Shown here piece after piece: positions 9,480-17,927 of a stretch of 42,649 nucleotides of DNA. The notes below the pieces were generated by a model, which worked only from the letters and a program-made list of their open reading frames with translations, searched no databases and was not told the origin of the DNA. The position numbers and the translations under genes are program-made. Position 1 is the first letter of the stretch; each line of letters opens with the position of its first letter. The stretch is from CAZMXS01 sp964570325 (GTDB taxonomy: Bacteria > Verrucomicrobiota > Kiritimatiellia > CAIQIC01 > CAZMXS01). Where the stretch lies: the NCBI GenBank assembly GCA_964570325.1, contig CAZMXS010000041.1, forward strand, positions 1 to 42,649, in the 5' to 3' direction.

Positions 9480-9893
9480 ATGCAGTTGAACGATACAGCC
9501 AGCGCCCGCTTGCAAGGCGTTTTTGAAAAGTACCCGGAAGTATTGGCGGTTTATCTTTTTGGTTCCCAGGCGGAGGGGCGCGCCCGACCGGATAGCGATT
9601 ATGATCTGGCGGTGGTCGCGACCCCTGGTGCCGATGCCCGCGCCAGAAAGCTCGATATGCTTGCCGGCTTGGCGCGCGAGGGATTTTCCAATGCCGACCT
9701 GACGTTTCTTGATCAGGGCGAGTTGGTCCTGGGCCATGAGGCGGTGCGTTTGAACAGGATCGTGTTCAGCCGGCCCGAATTCGATGCGGGATCTTTTTAC
9801 TCGCGGATTGTCCGCATGTACCTTGATTTTCAACCTTACCTACGGGTTCAACGGGAAGCGCTTAAAGAAAGGTTGCTTCATGGTCCGGCCTGA
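9480..9893 (+). CDS. mntA: MntA-type minimal nucleotidyltransferase antitoxin
   Basis: 137 residues from ATG 9480; a TTG at 9471 would add three residues. The nucleotidyltransferase signature is GSQAEGRARPDSDYD, which fits the GSx10DxD motif of MntA proteins. In the characterised type VII toxin-antitoxin pairs, MntA adds AMP groups to HepT and so silences it. Here mntA overlaps the following hepT-like gene by 14 bp, the standard arrangement. The antitoxin role is inferred from family and gene order. Confidence 0.85.
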   Translation: MQLNDTASARLQGVFEKYPEVLAVYLFGSQAEGRARPDSDYDLAVVATPGADARARKLDMLAGLAREGFSNADLTFLDQGELVLGHEAVRLNRIVFSRPEFDAGSFYSRIVRMYLDFQPYLRVQREALKERLLHGPA

Positions 9894-10293
9894 TGTCATT
9901 CAGAAGCGATTGGCAAAGATCGAGGAGTACCTTGGAATACTGGCGAAAATACAGCGCTGTCCGGTGGACCAATTCCTTTCCGATCCCGAAAAATACGGCA
10001 GCGCCGAACGATTTCTTCAACTGGCAATAGAAGCCCTTGATGATGTGGGCAACCAAATCATCGCCGATATGAACCTGGGCGCCGTCGATTCGGCAAGCGA
10101 CATTCCCCAGCGGCTGCAAGAGCATGGGTACATCCCTGCAGACCTTGCCGCAACGTGGGTCCGCATGATCGGATTCCGGAATATATTGGTTCACGATTAC
10201 CTGGATGTGGACCACCGGCGGGTCTACGAGGTGCTGCACCAAAATCTCGACGATATTCGCGCCGTGATGCGCGCATTTGTCCGGTTCCTGTAG
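9880..10293 (+). CDS. hepT: HepT-like ribonuclease toxin
   Basis: 137 residues. ATG 9880 is chosen because AAAGAAAGG lies just upstream and because residues before it look non-coding. The HEPN-family motif appears as RNILVHDY (Rx4HxY), the catalytic and AMP-acceptor region of HepT RNases. The preceding gene encodes the matching nucleotidyltransferase. The RNA target cannot be read from sequence. A GC-rich palindrome (gccggccggc) follows the stop and separates it from the convergent peptidase gene 16 bp away. Confidence 0.85.
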   Translation: MVRPDVIQKRLAKIEEYLGILAKIQRCPVDQFLSDPEKYGSAERFLQLAIEALDDVGNQIIADMNLGAVDSASDIPQRLQEHGYIPADLAATWVRMIGFRNILVHDYLDVDHRRVYEVLHQNLDDIRAVMRAFVRFL

Positions 10294-10309
10294 CCGGCCG
10301 GCCGGCGCC

Positions 10310-13300
10310 TTACGGCTGCGTGACGCGCACGCGCAGAAAGCGGCTGATCGCGTTGCTGACGGTGTCGCGTACGAACACGCTCACGGGCGATCCCGTGCCG
10401 GTCTCCGTCACCGTTGCCGGTCCGGTCCAGGCGCCGCTGCGATTAGTCGCGATGCCGACCCACGGCGCGCCGCCACCGATCATGCCGCGGCCTTCGACAA
10501 TGAGGGTAATATCCAGCGCGTTCGTATTGCGGTTGAACCGCAGTGAGAACGCGCGGTTGGATTCCGTCCCGCTCAATTGGGCCAGTTGGTCCGGGTGGGT
10601 TGGACTTGATCCGGTCGCGTATTTCAGCAGGTTGGGGTAGCCGTCGCCCGTAGCGCATTGGTTGTAGGCCGTCAGGCCATTGGTGATCTGCGCCGCCCAG
10701 GCGTCATAGTTGGTGGCGGCGAGAACGATCATTTCCACGGGGATGTTGCTCACCCCGCATGCGGTGTCCACCCGCAGGATGGCGTGGTAGGCGCCGGGTG
10801 CAAGGCCGGCGGCGTTTAGCGTCAGGGTAATCGTATTAGCCTGCCGGCCGGTAATGGCGCCGCTGGATTGGTCAAACGACAGCCAGGTCAATGGATAATA
10901 AATGCCGAACGGCGCGGGGCTGGTCGAAGCAATCGTGCCGTTGGGTGACGTGACCCGCACGCGGCAATTGCTGCTCTGCGCGGCGTTGACCGTCCAAAGA
11001 TACGAGCTGCTGTTGGGCTGACCCGCGGCCACGGAACTCCAGCTCGCGCCGCCGTTGATGGAATAGTCCAGATTGACGGTATTGGTGTAGTTGATGGATG
11101 TCCAGGTGATGGCTTGAGTCGAACCGATCGCCCATGACTGCCCGCCCAGCGGCGCGGTCAGCGTGAGCGCTGGCGCGGGGGGAGCGGTCGTGGACAACAC
11201 CACCAGACCGGTGACCGTATGAGGCTCCTCGCCCCAATTATCGCCGGTTAGAGACCAACCAATGGGCAGGTCGCCGGCGGCGGAGGGGGCGATGGCAACG
11301 CTGATCGAACCGGTACCTCGGTGCATAATGGCGCCAAATCCGCTGCTATCTTTGCCGTTCCAGGTGACCACGGCGCCACTGCCCGTGGCGCCGTTATTGG
11401 TCATGTTGACATTGTCCCCATAAATCCGGGTGGCGCTGGTGACGTTCACCTCAGACGGGAATTTGAGCACAAGCTGGGTGAGCCATTCGTCATCCGTACT
11501 GGCATTGGTGACGGTGATGGTCAAGGTCGCGCTCGCGCCAGCGGTGTAGCTCGTCGGGTTGAGCCGGACAAGGCTGCCGGCAATGCTGCGAACCGCCGGC
11601 GCGGCCGCGGATACGGCGCGTGACTGCGAATAATCCGGCATGGCGGCAATGGTGTAGGCCAGGATGCTGCCCGGAGCGCCGGAATTGGTGATCACCAGCG
11701 CGCACTGGCGCGTCTGCCCCGGCGCCACGGGCTCGGCCACGGCGGCAGGAGTGACTCCAAGTTGGGCGGCCGCGACGGCGACGGTCGCCGTATAAGGGAT
11801 GGCGTTGAATGCGGTCACCGTGAGCAGAACATCGGCCGGGGGCTGCGCGGCCAGCGCGATGACCGCCTTGCCGCTGCCGTCGGCCCAGGCGCTGCCCAGC
11901 AACTGGTTCGTCAGGCTCAATGCCGCCAGCGCCCCGCTCGCATTGGCCACTTGCACCGTGTAATTCAGTGAATTCAGGCTGGCGGCATGGGTCACGGTAA
12001 TGTTGGACGGCGTCAGCGTGCGCACTTGCGCGGACGGATCACCGAAAATGGTCCAGGTATCGAACATTTCAACGCCCACCGAACCCCAAACCTCCATCAT
12101 CTTGATGGATGCGTTAAAGCACAGCCCGCCGTACGACTTTTTCGACGCAGCAAGCAGGAGCGCGTTGAATTCGTTTTGCGCCGTCATGGGCGAGGACCAG
12201 TCCTGGTTGATGGTCGAAGCGTACATGGCCAGCGCGCCGGCGGGCTGGCCGTTGCGTTCCGCCCGCAGCCAGGCCTCGGCGAAGCAGGTCATCCCGGTGA
12301 ACGCGCCGTTAACGCAGGCGACATCGAAGATGAATGGCCAGCGGGAGGTGTTGGTCAAGCGACCGACATCGGTATTGTTGAATGCGGTGGTCACCCATTC
12401 ATCCTCGGCGCCGTGCCCTACGTAATTGATCAGGCCGCGCCCGGCACAGACGGCGTTGCTGAGGGCGGTCTTGCTGGCGCCGGGATCGTATATCTGGTCA
12501 ACGGAGGTGTAATAGCCATTGAGCAGGTTGGTACGGATGGCATTCATGTGCTCGATGTCGGACGGATCCTCGCCTTCCGCCGAGGCAATGCCGGTGGCCG
12601 CCCGGTACCACGCGCCGGCCGGCTCGGGATTGCGCTCGTAGCGCAGGGTGCGCGCCGCCATGTTGGCAATCTGCTGGGTCGTACTGCCGCTGAATCGGCC
12701 GACCAAGATGTCCGGCAGATTGTCATTGCCGACAATCTTGCTATATGACGGGTCGGATGCACCGCCGGAAGCGTACATGGGAGGGATATCCTCGGCGTCG
12801 CCAACCAGCAAAAGAAAGACGAGGCCATTGGTGGCATAATAATTCGTAACGAACGACTTGAGCTGGGCCGGCGTGGTACCAATGCTCGAAAAGGGCACCA
12901 CGGCTGTGCGTATTCCCTTCTGGCGTTTCCAGTCCACCAGCGGCTGAACGGCGCCCAGCAACGAATCCTTGCCGATGATCAGCATTTCGCCCTGGTCGGC
13001 GAGCGGCGTATAGCGTCGGGCGGGTGAAGCCGTGTAATTCAGGAAATGCCGGGCATAAATATCGCTAAATGCCGCGCTGGGCGCGCGAGCGGCGTCCGCT
13101 GCGCTCAATTCATTGGCGCCCCGATCCGCCGTGATTTCCAGCTCAACCACCACGCGTGTATAGACACGGAGACGATCTTCGCCGGGATAATACTGGAACG
13201 GGCAAACCTGGACGGTTACGCCGCGGTAATCGCGCAGGATATACGGCTGACCCAACGTGGCGACTTGTGGCGGCCATTGCGCGGCTTGGTAGGCCGGCCC

Positions 13301-13723
13301 AAAAGTGTAAGGCACCGTGGCCGGATTGACATTGCGGTACAGGACGCCTTTCGATGGCGCGACGCGAATGTCCGTGTAGTCCCGGTATTCTGCGATTTTA
13401 ACGCGCATTTGGACCGTGCCGGCAGGCGGGAGCAACACGCTACCGGAGAGGGTGGGGAGCGCCGGCGCGCCTTTTTCCATCAACAGCGCGCCGCCCGGCA
13501 ACAAAGGCTGCTGCCAGGTGGCGCCGGCAATGGTCACCGGCCGCAGTTCAAATCCGCGGGGCGTGAAGGTAATTTGAATTCTATTTGCGGCCAACTGGGT
13601 CGCCGTGGCCTCCGGGCCCGCCGCTCCCAAATCCACCCAGCGCGCGCCCGACGCGGCATTCAACATGCCAACTGACAGCAGTGGGCCGGCCAGTATAGCA
13701 AAAAACCTATGATTTGATGTCAT
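10310..13723 (-). CDS. gingipain-like C25 cysteine peptidase, secreted
   Basis: 1,137 residues from ATG 13723, chosen because a G-rich Shine-Dalgarno-like run lies just upstream and a signal peptide (FFAILAGPLLSVGMLNAASG) follows directly. Residues about 30-240 resemble the C25 propeptide region. The catalytic domain is about 245-572, with the catalytic His in INYVGHGAEDEW (H437) and Cys in FDVACVNGAF (C470). Beyond it come Ig-like domains, a Kre9/KNH-type domain (GGQSWAIGSTQAITW, near residue 890), and a C-terminal domain ending RVRVTQP. In Bacteroidota, C25 peptidases leave the cell by type IX secretion using a C-terminal sorting domain; no such domain is recognised here, so the export route beyond the Sec signal is unclear. 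It is transcribed toward the toxin-antitoxin pair. Confidence 0.88.
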   Translation of the reverse strand: MTSNHRFFAILAGPLLSVGMLNAASGARWVDLGAAGPEATATQLAANRIQITFTPRGFELRPVTIAGATWQQPLLPGGALLMEKGAPALPTLSGSVLLPPAGTVQMRVKIAEYRDYTDIRVAPSKGVLYRNVNPATVPYTFGPAYQAAQWPPQVATLGQPYILRDYRGVTVQVCPFQYYPGEDRLRVYTRVVVELEITADRGANELSAADAARAPSAAFSDIYARHFLNYTASPARRYTPLADQGEMLIIGKDSLLGAVQPLVDWKRQKGIRTAVVPFSSIGTTPAQLKSFVTNYYATNGLVFLLLVGDAEDIPPMYASGGASDPSYSKIVGNDNLPDILVGRFSGSTTQQIANMAARTLRYERNPEPAGAWYRAATGIASAEGEDPSDIEHMNAIRTNLLNGYYTSVDQIYDPGASKTALSNAVCAGRGLINYVGHGAEDEWVTTAFNNTDVGRLTNTSRWPFIFDVACVNGAFTGMTCFAEAWLRAERNGQPAGALAMYASTINQDWSSPMTAQNEFNALLLAASKKSYGGLCFNASIKMMEVWGSVGVEMFDTWTIFGDPSAQVRTLTPSNITVTHAASLNSLNYTVQVANASGALAALSLTNQLLGSAWADGSGKAVIALAAQPPADVLLTVTAFNAIPYTATVAVAAAQLGVTPAAVAEPVAPGQTRQCALVITNSGAPGSILAYTIAAMPDYSQSRAVSAAAPAVRSIAGSLVRLNPTSYTAGASATLTITVTNASTDDEWLTQLVLKFPSEVNVTSATRIYGDNVNMTNNGATGSGAVVTWNGKDSSGFGAIMHRGTGSISVAIAPSAAGDLPIGWSLTGDNWGEEPHTVTGLVVLSTTAPPAPALTLTAPLGGQSWAIGSTQAITWTSINYTNTVNLDYSINGGASWSSVAAGQPNSSSYLWTVNAAQSSNCRVRVTSPNGTIASTSPAPFGIYYPLTWLSFDQSSGAITGRQANTITLTLNAAGLAPGAYHAILRVDTACGVSNIPVEMIVLAATNYDAWAAQITNGLTAYNQCATGDGYPNLLKYATGSSPTHPDQLAQLSGTESNRAFSLRFNRNTNALDITLIVEGRGMIGGGAPWVGIATNRSGAWTGPATVTETGTGSPVSVFVRDTVSNAISRFLRVRVTQP

Positions 13724-13814
13724 ATCCCCCCCAAAAGGCCACAAAGAGAATATAGTCGGCGCCGGTTGAAAAATATAGCCGTAACGTCGCCGGCAACTGG
13801 CCGGCTGGCACAAA

Positions 13815-14057
13815 TCAAGGGCGGTAGATTCTAATCTTCCAATTCGCGACGGCTACAAAACCGCGCGACCATCCAGGCACCGATTGAGGAGCGCCCCGCC
13901 GGGAGCGCGCCCGCATAGTTACATCAAGCCCGGCTGCGTGCCGGGCGCGAAGCGGCGGATATCCGAAAAGTCCAAATCCTGCGTGATCAGAAAACGATAC
14001 ACAATTCTCTCGTGAAATTCATCCGCCAAGGCATTGACCTCGACCGGGGCGAAGGCC
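13815..14057 (-). pseudogene. decayed DUF5615/PIN-like toxin gene
   Basis: The minus strand at 14057-13919 reads through RFLITQDLDFSDIRRFAPG, the core of one DUF5615 (PIN-like nuclease) subfamily, then stops at TAA (13919-13921). In the same frame after the stop is RAPGGALLNR, like the next part of the family. A different frame gives WSRGFVAVANWKIRIYRP and a stop at 13815-13817, which matches the family C-terminus. So the 3' half survives with a stop and at least one frameshift, and the N-terminus is missing or scrambled. Proteins of this family are usually toxins of two-gene toxin-antitoxin modules; no antitoxin gene remains. The rest of the 347-bp gap from 13724 to 14070 shows nothing recognisable. 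Confidence 0.6.
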
Positions 14058-14070
14058 TACGCTTGGCCGC

Positions 14071-14964
14071 GTGAGCCAGAACGCGCAAATTAATTGGCCC
14101 GCTGAGCTGGCCCCCAAGGTCGCGGCCCTGGAGCGGATTCTGCGCGCGGCCGGATCGGCGCTGATTGCTTATAGCGGCGGAACCGACAGCTCATTCCTCG
14201 CCGCCGTGGCTCGCTTAGTGTTGGGCGACAAGGCTATGGCGGTCACTGCGATTTCCGCATCCGTCCCGGCCCGTGAACGCGCCGCCGCGGCCGAGCTGGC
14301 CCGGGAACTCGGCATCCGCCATCGCGAAGTCGAGACTCGAGAGCTGCAGCAAGAGGAATATATCCGCAACGCGGCTGACCGCTGCTACCACTGCAAAAAG
14401 GAGACGTTCCGCTTTTTGAAGCAGATCGCGCAACAGGAAAATCTGGCTGCCGTGTGCGACGGCGCCAACGTGGACGACAGCGCCGATTTCCGGCCGGGGG
14501 CGCAGGCGGCTGACGAACTCGGAATCCGCAGCCCCCTGCGCGAGGCCGGCTTCACCAAGGCCGACATCCGCGCCGCATCGCGCCTGATCGGCCTGCCGAC
14601 GGCGGACCAACCTTCCTCCGCCTGTCTGGCCTCGCGCATCCCGTTCGGCACGCCGATCACACCGGAAGGGTTGCGCATGATCGAGCTGGCCGAGGAGGGT
14701 CTGCGCGGCTTTGGCTTCGGCCAGTTGCGCGTCCGCGCTCACGGTGTGCTGGCGCGCATTGAAGTGCCGCCAAACGCCATCGCGCGCGCCGCCGCGCCGG
14801 ATGTCCGGGCAGCCATTGTGTCGGCGGTAAAGCAGGCCGGGTTCCGCTATGTCACGCTTGATCTGCAGGGCTATCGGACAGGCAGTTTGAACGAAAGCCT
14901 GCCTGCGGATATCATGTCGGGTGGTTGGAAAAATGAAGCCGTCCCAGATCCAGAATTGGATTGA
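14071..14964 (+). CDS. larE: LarE-type sulfur transferase
   Basis: 297 residues from a GTG start. The PP-loop ATP site is SGGTDSS (residues 35-41), followed by CYHCKKE (C105, C108) and PSSACLASRIPFG with C185, the position of the sacrificial Cys in LarE of Lactobacillus. Known LarE proteins activate the carboxyls of pyridinium dicarboxylate mononucleotide with ATP and donate sulfur for the nickel-pincer cofactor of lactate racemase and related enzymes. No larA, larB or larC is in the window. The gene overlaps the following sigma-factor gene by 32 bp if that gene starts at 14933. Confidence 0.88.
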   Translation: MSQNAQINWPAELAPKVAALERILRAAGSALIAYSGGTDSSFLAAVARLVLGDKAMAVTAISASVPARERAAAAELARELGIRHREVETRELQQEEYIRNAADRCYHCKKETFRFLKQIAQQENLAAVCDGANVDDSADFRPGAQAADELGIRSPLREAGFTKADIRAASRLIGLPTADQPSSACLASRIPFGTPITPEGLRMIELAEEGLRGFGFGQLRVRAHGVLARIEVPPNAIARAAAPDVRAAIVSAVKQAGFRYVTLDLQGYRTGSLNESLPADIMSGGWKNEAVPDPELD

Positions 14965-15529
14965 CGCCTACCGGCAGGGCAACACCGACGCGCTCGGCCA
15001 ATTGGAAGCATTCTGCCGTCGCCCGCTCTACGGATACATCTTCAAGGTGACCAACGGGAACGCCGATATGCAGGAATGCTATCAGGAGGTTTGGTTGCGC
15101 GCCATCCGGTCCATGGATTCCTACGTGGCCGGATCCTTCATCAGTTGGTTGTTTAGGATCGCCCACAACTATCTGATAGACCAGAACCGAAAATACAGCC
15201 GCAAGATTGATCCGCACGGCGTCAACGAGAACCTGCAGGAGACCTCCTCCTGGACCGCTCGCGTCCCCAGCCACCAGCTCGGGCCGGGCGAAGAAGCCGC
15301 CGACCATGAGCTCGGTTTTCGCATCGAAACGGCAGTCACCCAGCTTCCCAAGGAACAGCAGGAGGTGTTTCTAATGCGCATGGAGGGGGACCTTTCTTTC
15401 AAAGAAATCGCGCGCATCCAGCGCACCTCCGTCAATACCGCCCTCTCCCGCATGCAATACGCGTTGGCCAAGCTTCGGCTGGTGTTGAAGGACGATTTTG
15501 ACAGTCTCATTCGCGGCAGCGTCGAATAA
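14933..15529 (+). CDS. ECF-type RNA polymerase sigma factor
   Basis: 198 residues from ATG 14933 (GTG 14921 is an alternative). Region 2 is about residues 15-85 (CYQEVWLRAIRSMDSY, FISWLFRIAHNYLIDQNRK) and region 4 is about 125-180 (LPKEQQEVFLMRMEGDLSF, KEIARIQRTSVNTALSRMQY). It should direct RNA polymerase to a small regulon. No anti-sigma gene with a transmembrane segment follows; the next gene is convergent and encodes a pseudopilin. The start lies inside the end of larE, so translation of the two may be coupled. Confidence 0.88.
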   Translation: MKPSQIQNWIDAYRQGNTDALGQLEAFCRRPLYGYIFKVTNGNADMQECYQEVWLRAIRSMDSYVAGSFISWLFRIAHNYLIDQNRKYSRKIDPHGVNENLQETSSWTARVPSHQLGPGEEAADHELGFRIETAVTQLPKEQQEVFLMRMEGDLSFKEIARIQRTSVNTALSRMQYALAKLRLVLKDDFDSLIRGSVE

Positions 15530-15546
15530 CCGGGTTCGGCATCAGC

Positions 15547-16224
15547 CTATTTGACGCCGCCAGTCGCCTTCAGGCTGATCGTCTCGAGCATTTTCTCATT
15601 GCATGCGCGCACATGTCCGTCCAGGAAGAGACAGTTGGCGCAACCGCTGTGGCGCAAGTGGATCAGGCTGGGGCCGCCACCGCCGAAAAAGTATTTCGCC
15701 TGTCGGCTCTTGCCAGGCCCCTCCACGGCCACCGAGTCGGCCACCACCAGGATGGTCGCGGGCGACGAGGCATAGCCAAGATTGATGTAAATGGGGTCGT
15801 CCGACGACTTGTCCAGATAACGTTTTGGCATATCGCGTCCGATCCCATAGGTCTCGGCCCAGCGCGCGCCTTTTTCATCAAATCGAAATGGCGCACAGGA
15901 TGGGCAGACAAAAATATCGCGATTGCCGGAAACGATGGTCTCCAGCTCGCTGGCCCAGGATTGATCGGCCGAGTCCGAGCCAGGCGAACAAAGGTAAATC
16001 CGGTTCTCATGGTCCGCGGCATAAGCCAGCATGGCGGCTCCAATCTGCTTCAAATTGCCCATGCAGGCCGCGCTGCGGCCTTTTTCCCGCGCCTTGGAAA
16101 TCAGCGGCAGTAACAACGCCACGAGGATTCCGATAACCGCCACCACGATCAGCAACTCAAGCAAGGTAAAAGCTTGCCGGCAAAACCATCCGCGTCGGCC
16201 AGGCTTGACCAAAGCCATCAGCAT
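15547..16224 (-). CDS. type II pseudopilin-like protein, H-x9-DG class
   Basis: 225 residues. The prepilin cleavage and methylation segment is AFTLLELLIVVAVIGILVAL (about residues 18-37) after a basic leader. The C-terminal third contains RHSGCANCLFLDGHV, the H-x9-DG signature typical of the abundant PVC pseudopilins (DUF1559-like group). A CxxC-type pair (FVCPSC) lies mid-protein. These proteins are processed by prepilin peptidase and are thought to be exposed at the envelope; their precise job is unknown. An in-frame ATG two codons later is an equal start candidate. A run of eight T lies just upstream on the plus strand. Confidence 0.88.
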   Translation of the reverse strand: MLMALVKPGRRGWFCRQAFTLLELLIVVAVIGILVALLLPLISKAREKGRSAACMGNLKQIGAAMLAYAADHENRIYLCSPGSDSADQSWASELETIVSGNRDIFVCPSCAPFRFDEKGARWAETYGIGRDMPKRYLDKSSDDPIYINLGYASSPATILVVADSVAVEGPGKSRQAKYFFGGGGPSLIHLRHSGCANCLFLDGHVRACNEKMLETISLKATGGVK

Positions 16225-16303
16225 AGCTTTTTTTTACCATAACCCGCCCGAAATGTAAAAACCCGTGCAAGCCTTCGTGGAAGAAGGAAACAGGTATAAA
16301 CAT

Positions 16304-16329
16304 GGAAGCCGGGACTAATCCCGGCTTCC
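16304..16329 (-). terminator. probable intrinsic terminator
   Basis: An 11-bp perfect inverted repeat (ggaagccggga / tcccggcttcc) with a 4-nt loop lies 25 bp past the stop of the Spy-like gene. On the minus strand it is followed by TTTATA rather than a long T run, so it is a moderate call. Confidence 0.55.
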
Positions 16330-16354
16330 GGCGTTTACGACCTGGCTCTTCCGT

Positions 16355-16990
16355 TTACTCTTCTTCCGGCTCCGCGGCGGGCGGAGGCGGGACCGGCGGT
16401 TGGCCTGGCATTTGGCCGCCCATGCGCGGACATCCCGCGCCCATGCCCATCGGTCCGCGCATGGCGGGACAGCCCGGTCCCATGCCCATCGGTCCGCGCG
16501 GCCGATCGCCTTTCCGCTTCATCATCTCCTGCCGTACGAGACTGCGAATTTCGTCCATCTTGTCCTTACCCAGGATCTTGATAACCGCGAACTGTTCGGC
16601 GATGCCGGCCTTCATCAGGTTGAGATCGGCCGTATTGAGCGCCTCGACAGCCTTGAGGGCGGCCTCCTCGGTCGGCTCGTCTGACTCCATGGCCTGTTCG
16701 AGTTTAAGTTCGGCCTTTTCACGCGCCGCCCTGAGTTCAATCATCTGTTCGCGGTTCTTGTAGAAAAGAGCCGTGAGGTCATTTTTCTGGGCATCGGTAA
16801 TGCCCGCCTTCTTAAGAATTTCCTCGTCCTTCAGCAACATGCCCAAACGCGCGCCGCCGTGCATGAAGGCCTTGGCCGGTCCGCCAGGACCACCCGGTCC
16901 GCCGCCGCGCGGGCCATGATCGCCCGCCAGTGCCGCGCATGCCGCCATCATCGTTACGGATAGAATTGTCACCATCGTTCTACTGCTCAT
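16355..16990 (-). CDS. Spy/CpxP-like periplasmic protein with Met/Cys repeats
   Basis: 211 residues from ATG 16990; an AAAGGAG Shine-Dalgarno site precedes it, which rules out the longer start at 17014. A signal peptide (TMVTILSVTMMAACAALAG) leads to a glycine-rich linker, then helices with KKAGITDAQKNDLTALF, the pattern of Spy/CpxP and related periplasmic proteins that bind unfolded protein or sense metals. The C-terminal part has two 13-residue repeats, RGPMGMGPGCPAM and RGPMGMGAGCPRM, then a Pro/Glu tail. Met and Cys in such repeats could bind copper; this is inference. It may be co-transcribed with the hydrolase and M24 genes upstream. Confidence 0.65.
   Translation of the reverse strand: MSSRTMVTILSVTMMAACAALAGDHGPRGGGPGGPGGPAKAFMHGGARLGMLLKDEEILKKAGITDAQKNDLTALFYKNREQMIELRAAREKAELKLEQAMESDEPTEEAALKAVEALNTADLNLMKAGIAEQFAVIKILGKDKMDEIRSLVRQEMMKRKGDRPRGPMGMGPGCPAMRGPMGMGAGCPRMGGQMPGQPPVPPPPAAEPEEE
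16421..16498 (-). repeat. two 39-bp coding repeats (13 codons)
   Basis: Copies at 16460-16498 and 16421-16459 encode the two Met/Cys-rich 13-residue units of the Spy-like protein. They match almost base for base in the first nine codons, pointing to a recent duplication. Confidence 0.8.
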
Positions 16991-17056
16991 CTTTTTGCTC
17001 CTTTCTTGAGCCATGGTTGATTGTCTTCAACTCAATCCATACAACGGCCCGGCCGG

Positions 17057-17884
17057 TTATTTATTGCAGGTTGCGATAAAATTCGTGAGCTCATGCCAAA
17101 AGGATCCGTCCACGGTCCATGCCACGTCATTGTGGCCGCCCTTGATTTCAACAAACCGCTTGGGCTCAGCGGCGGCGCCATACAACCGGATTCCCAATTC
17201 ATAAGGCACAATTTCATCGGCCCGGCTGTGCGCGAATAATTTGGGAACCTGGATCCGCCCGACCTTGGCAATGGAATCATAACGGTAACGGCAGATCCAA
17301 TCCACAGGCAGATAGGGGTAGAAATACCGGCCAATTTCCGCGGTTGAGGTAAACGCGCTTTCCACGATCAATCCGCTCACCGGCCGATCCAAGGCCAATT
17401 GGATCGCGATGGCGCCGCCCAACGAGTGACCGTAAACCACTACGGGTGGATTTTCCGTCTGCCCATGGCGAGCTCGGACAACTTCATACGCCGCGCGCGC
17501 ATCGCGATAAGTGCCCTGCTCCGATGGAATCCCCTGGCTGCGACCATAGCCGCGATAATCGAAAACAAAGACATTCAGGCCCAGCCGCGTCAGATCCACC
17601 GCAACCCAGGCGATGGTCCCGATGTTGCCGGCATTCCCGTGGCAGTAAATCAATGTGCCGCGCGCGTCCTTTACCGGCAGCCACCAGCCGTGGAGCCGCA
17701 CGCCGTCTTCGGCCATAAAATCCACGGATTCAAACTCCACGCCGAAATCGCGCGGCGTCGCGTCAATGGAGCGCTGTGGATAATAGAGATTGCTCCACTC
17801 GAAATACCGCACATATCCGTAAACCAGCGCGAGCAGCAGCACGATCCAGCCAAAGCGAACCAGCAGGTGCATTAAAGTATTCAT
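17057..17884 (-). CDS. membrane-anchored alpha/beta hydrolase (BEM46/ABHD13-like)
   Basis: 275 residues from ATG 17884, preceded by GGGGT; an in-frame start at 17911 is possible. One N-terminal transmembrane segment (WIVLLLALVYGYVRYF) is followed by the hydrolase fold: CHGNAGNIG oxyanion region, GHSLGG nucleophile elbow, Asp in SRADEIVP and His in GGHND. The set fits the BEM46/ABHD13 group, whose natural substrates are mostly unknown; an ester or lipid substrate at the membrane is a guess. It starts 44 bp after the M24 peptidase gene on the same strand. Confidence 0.85.
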   Translation of the reverse strand: MNTLMHLLVRFGWIVLLLALVYGYVRYFEWSNLYYPQRSIDATPRDFGVEFESVDFMAEDGVRLHGWWLPVKDARGTLIYCHGNAGNIGTIAWVAVDLTRLGLNVFVFDYRGYGRSQGIPSEQGTYRDARAAYEVVRARHGQTENPPVVVYGHSLGGAIAIQLALDRPVSGLIVESAFTSTAEIGRYFYPYLPVDWICRYRYDSIAKVGRIQVPKLFAHSRADEIVPYELGIRLYGAAAEPKRFVEIKGGHNDVAWTVDGSFWHELTNFIATCNK

Positions 17885-17927
17885 ATTACCCCGGGTCGCT
17901 TGCTTGAGCATGGCGCCCGTCGCGCTC

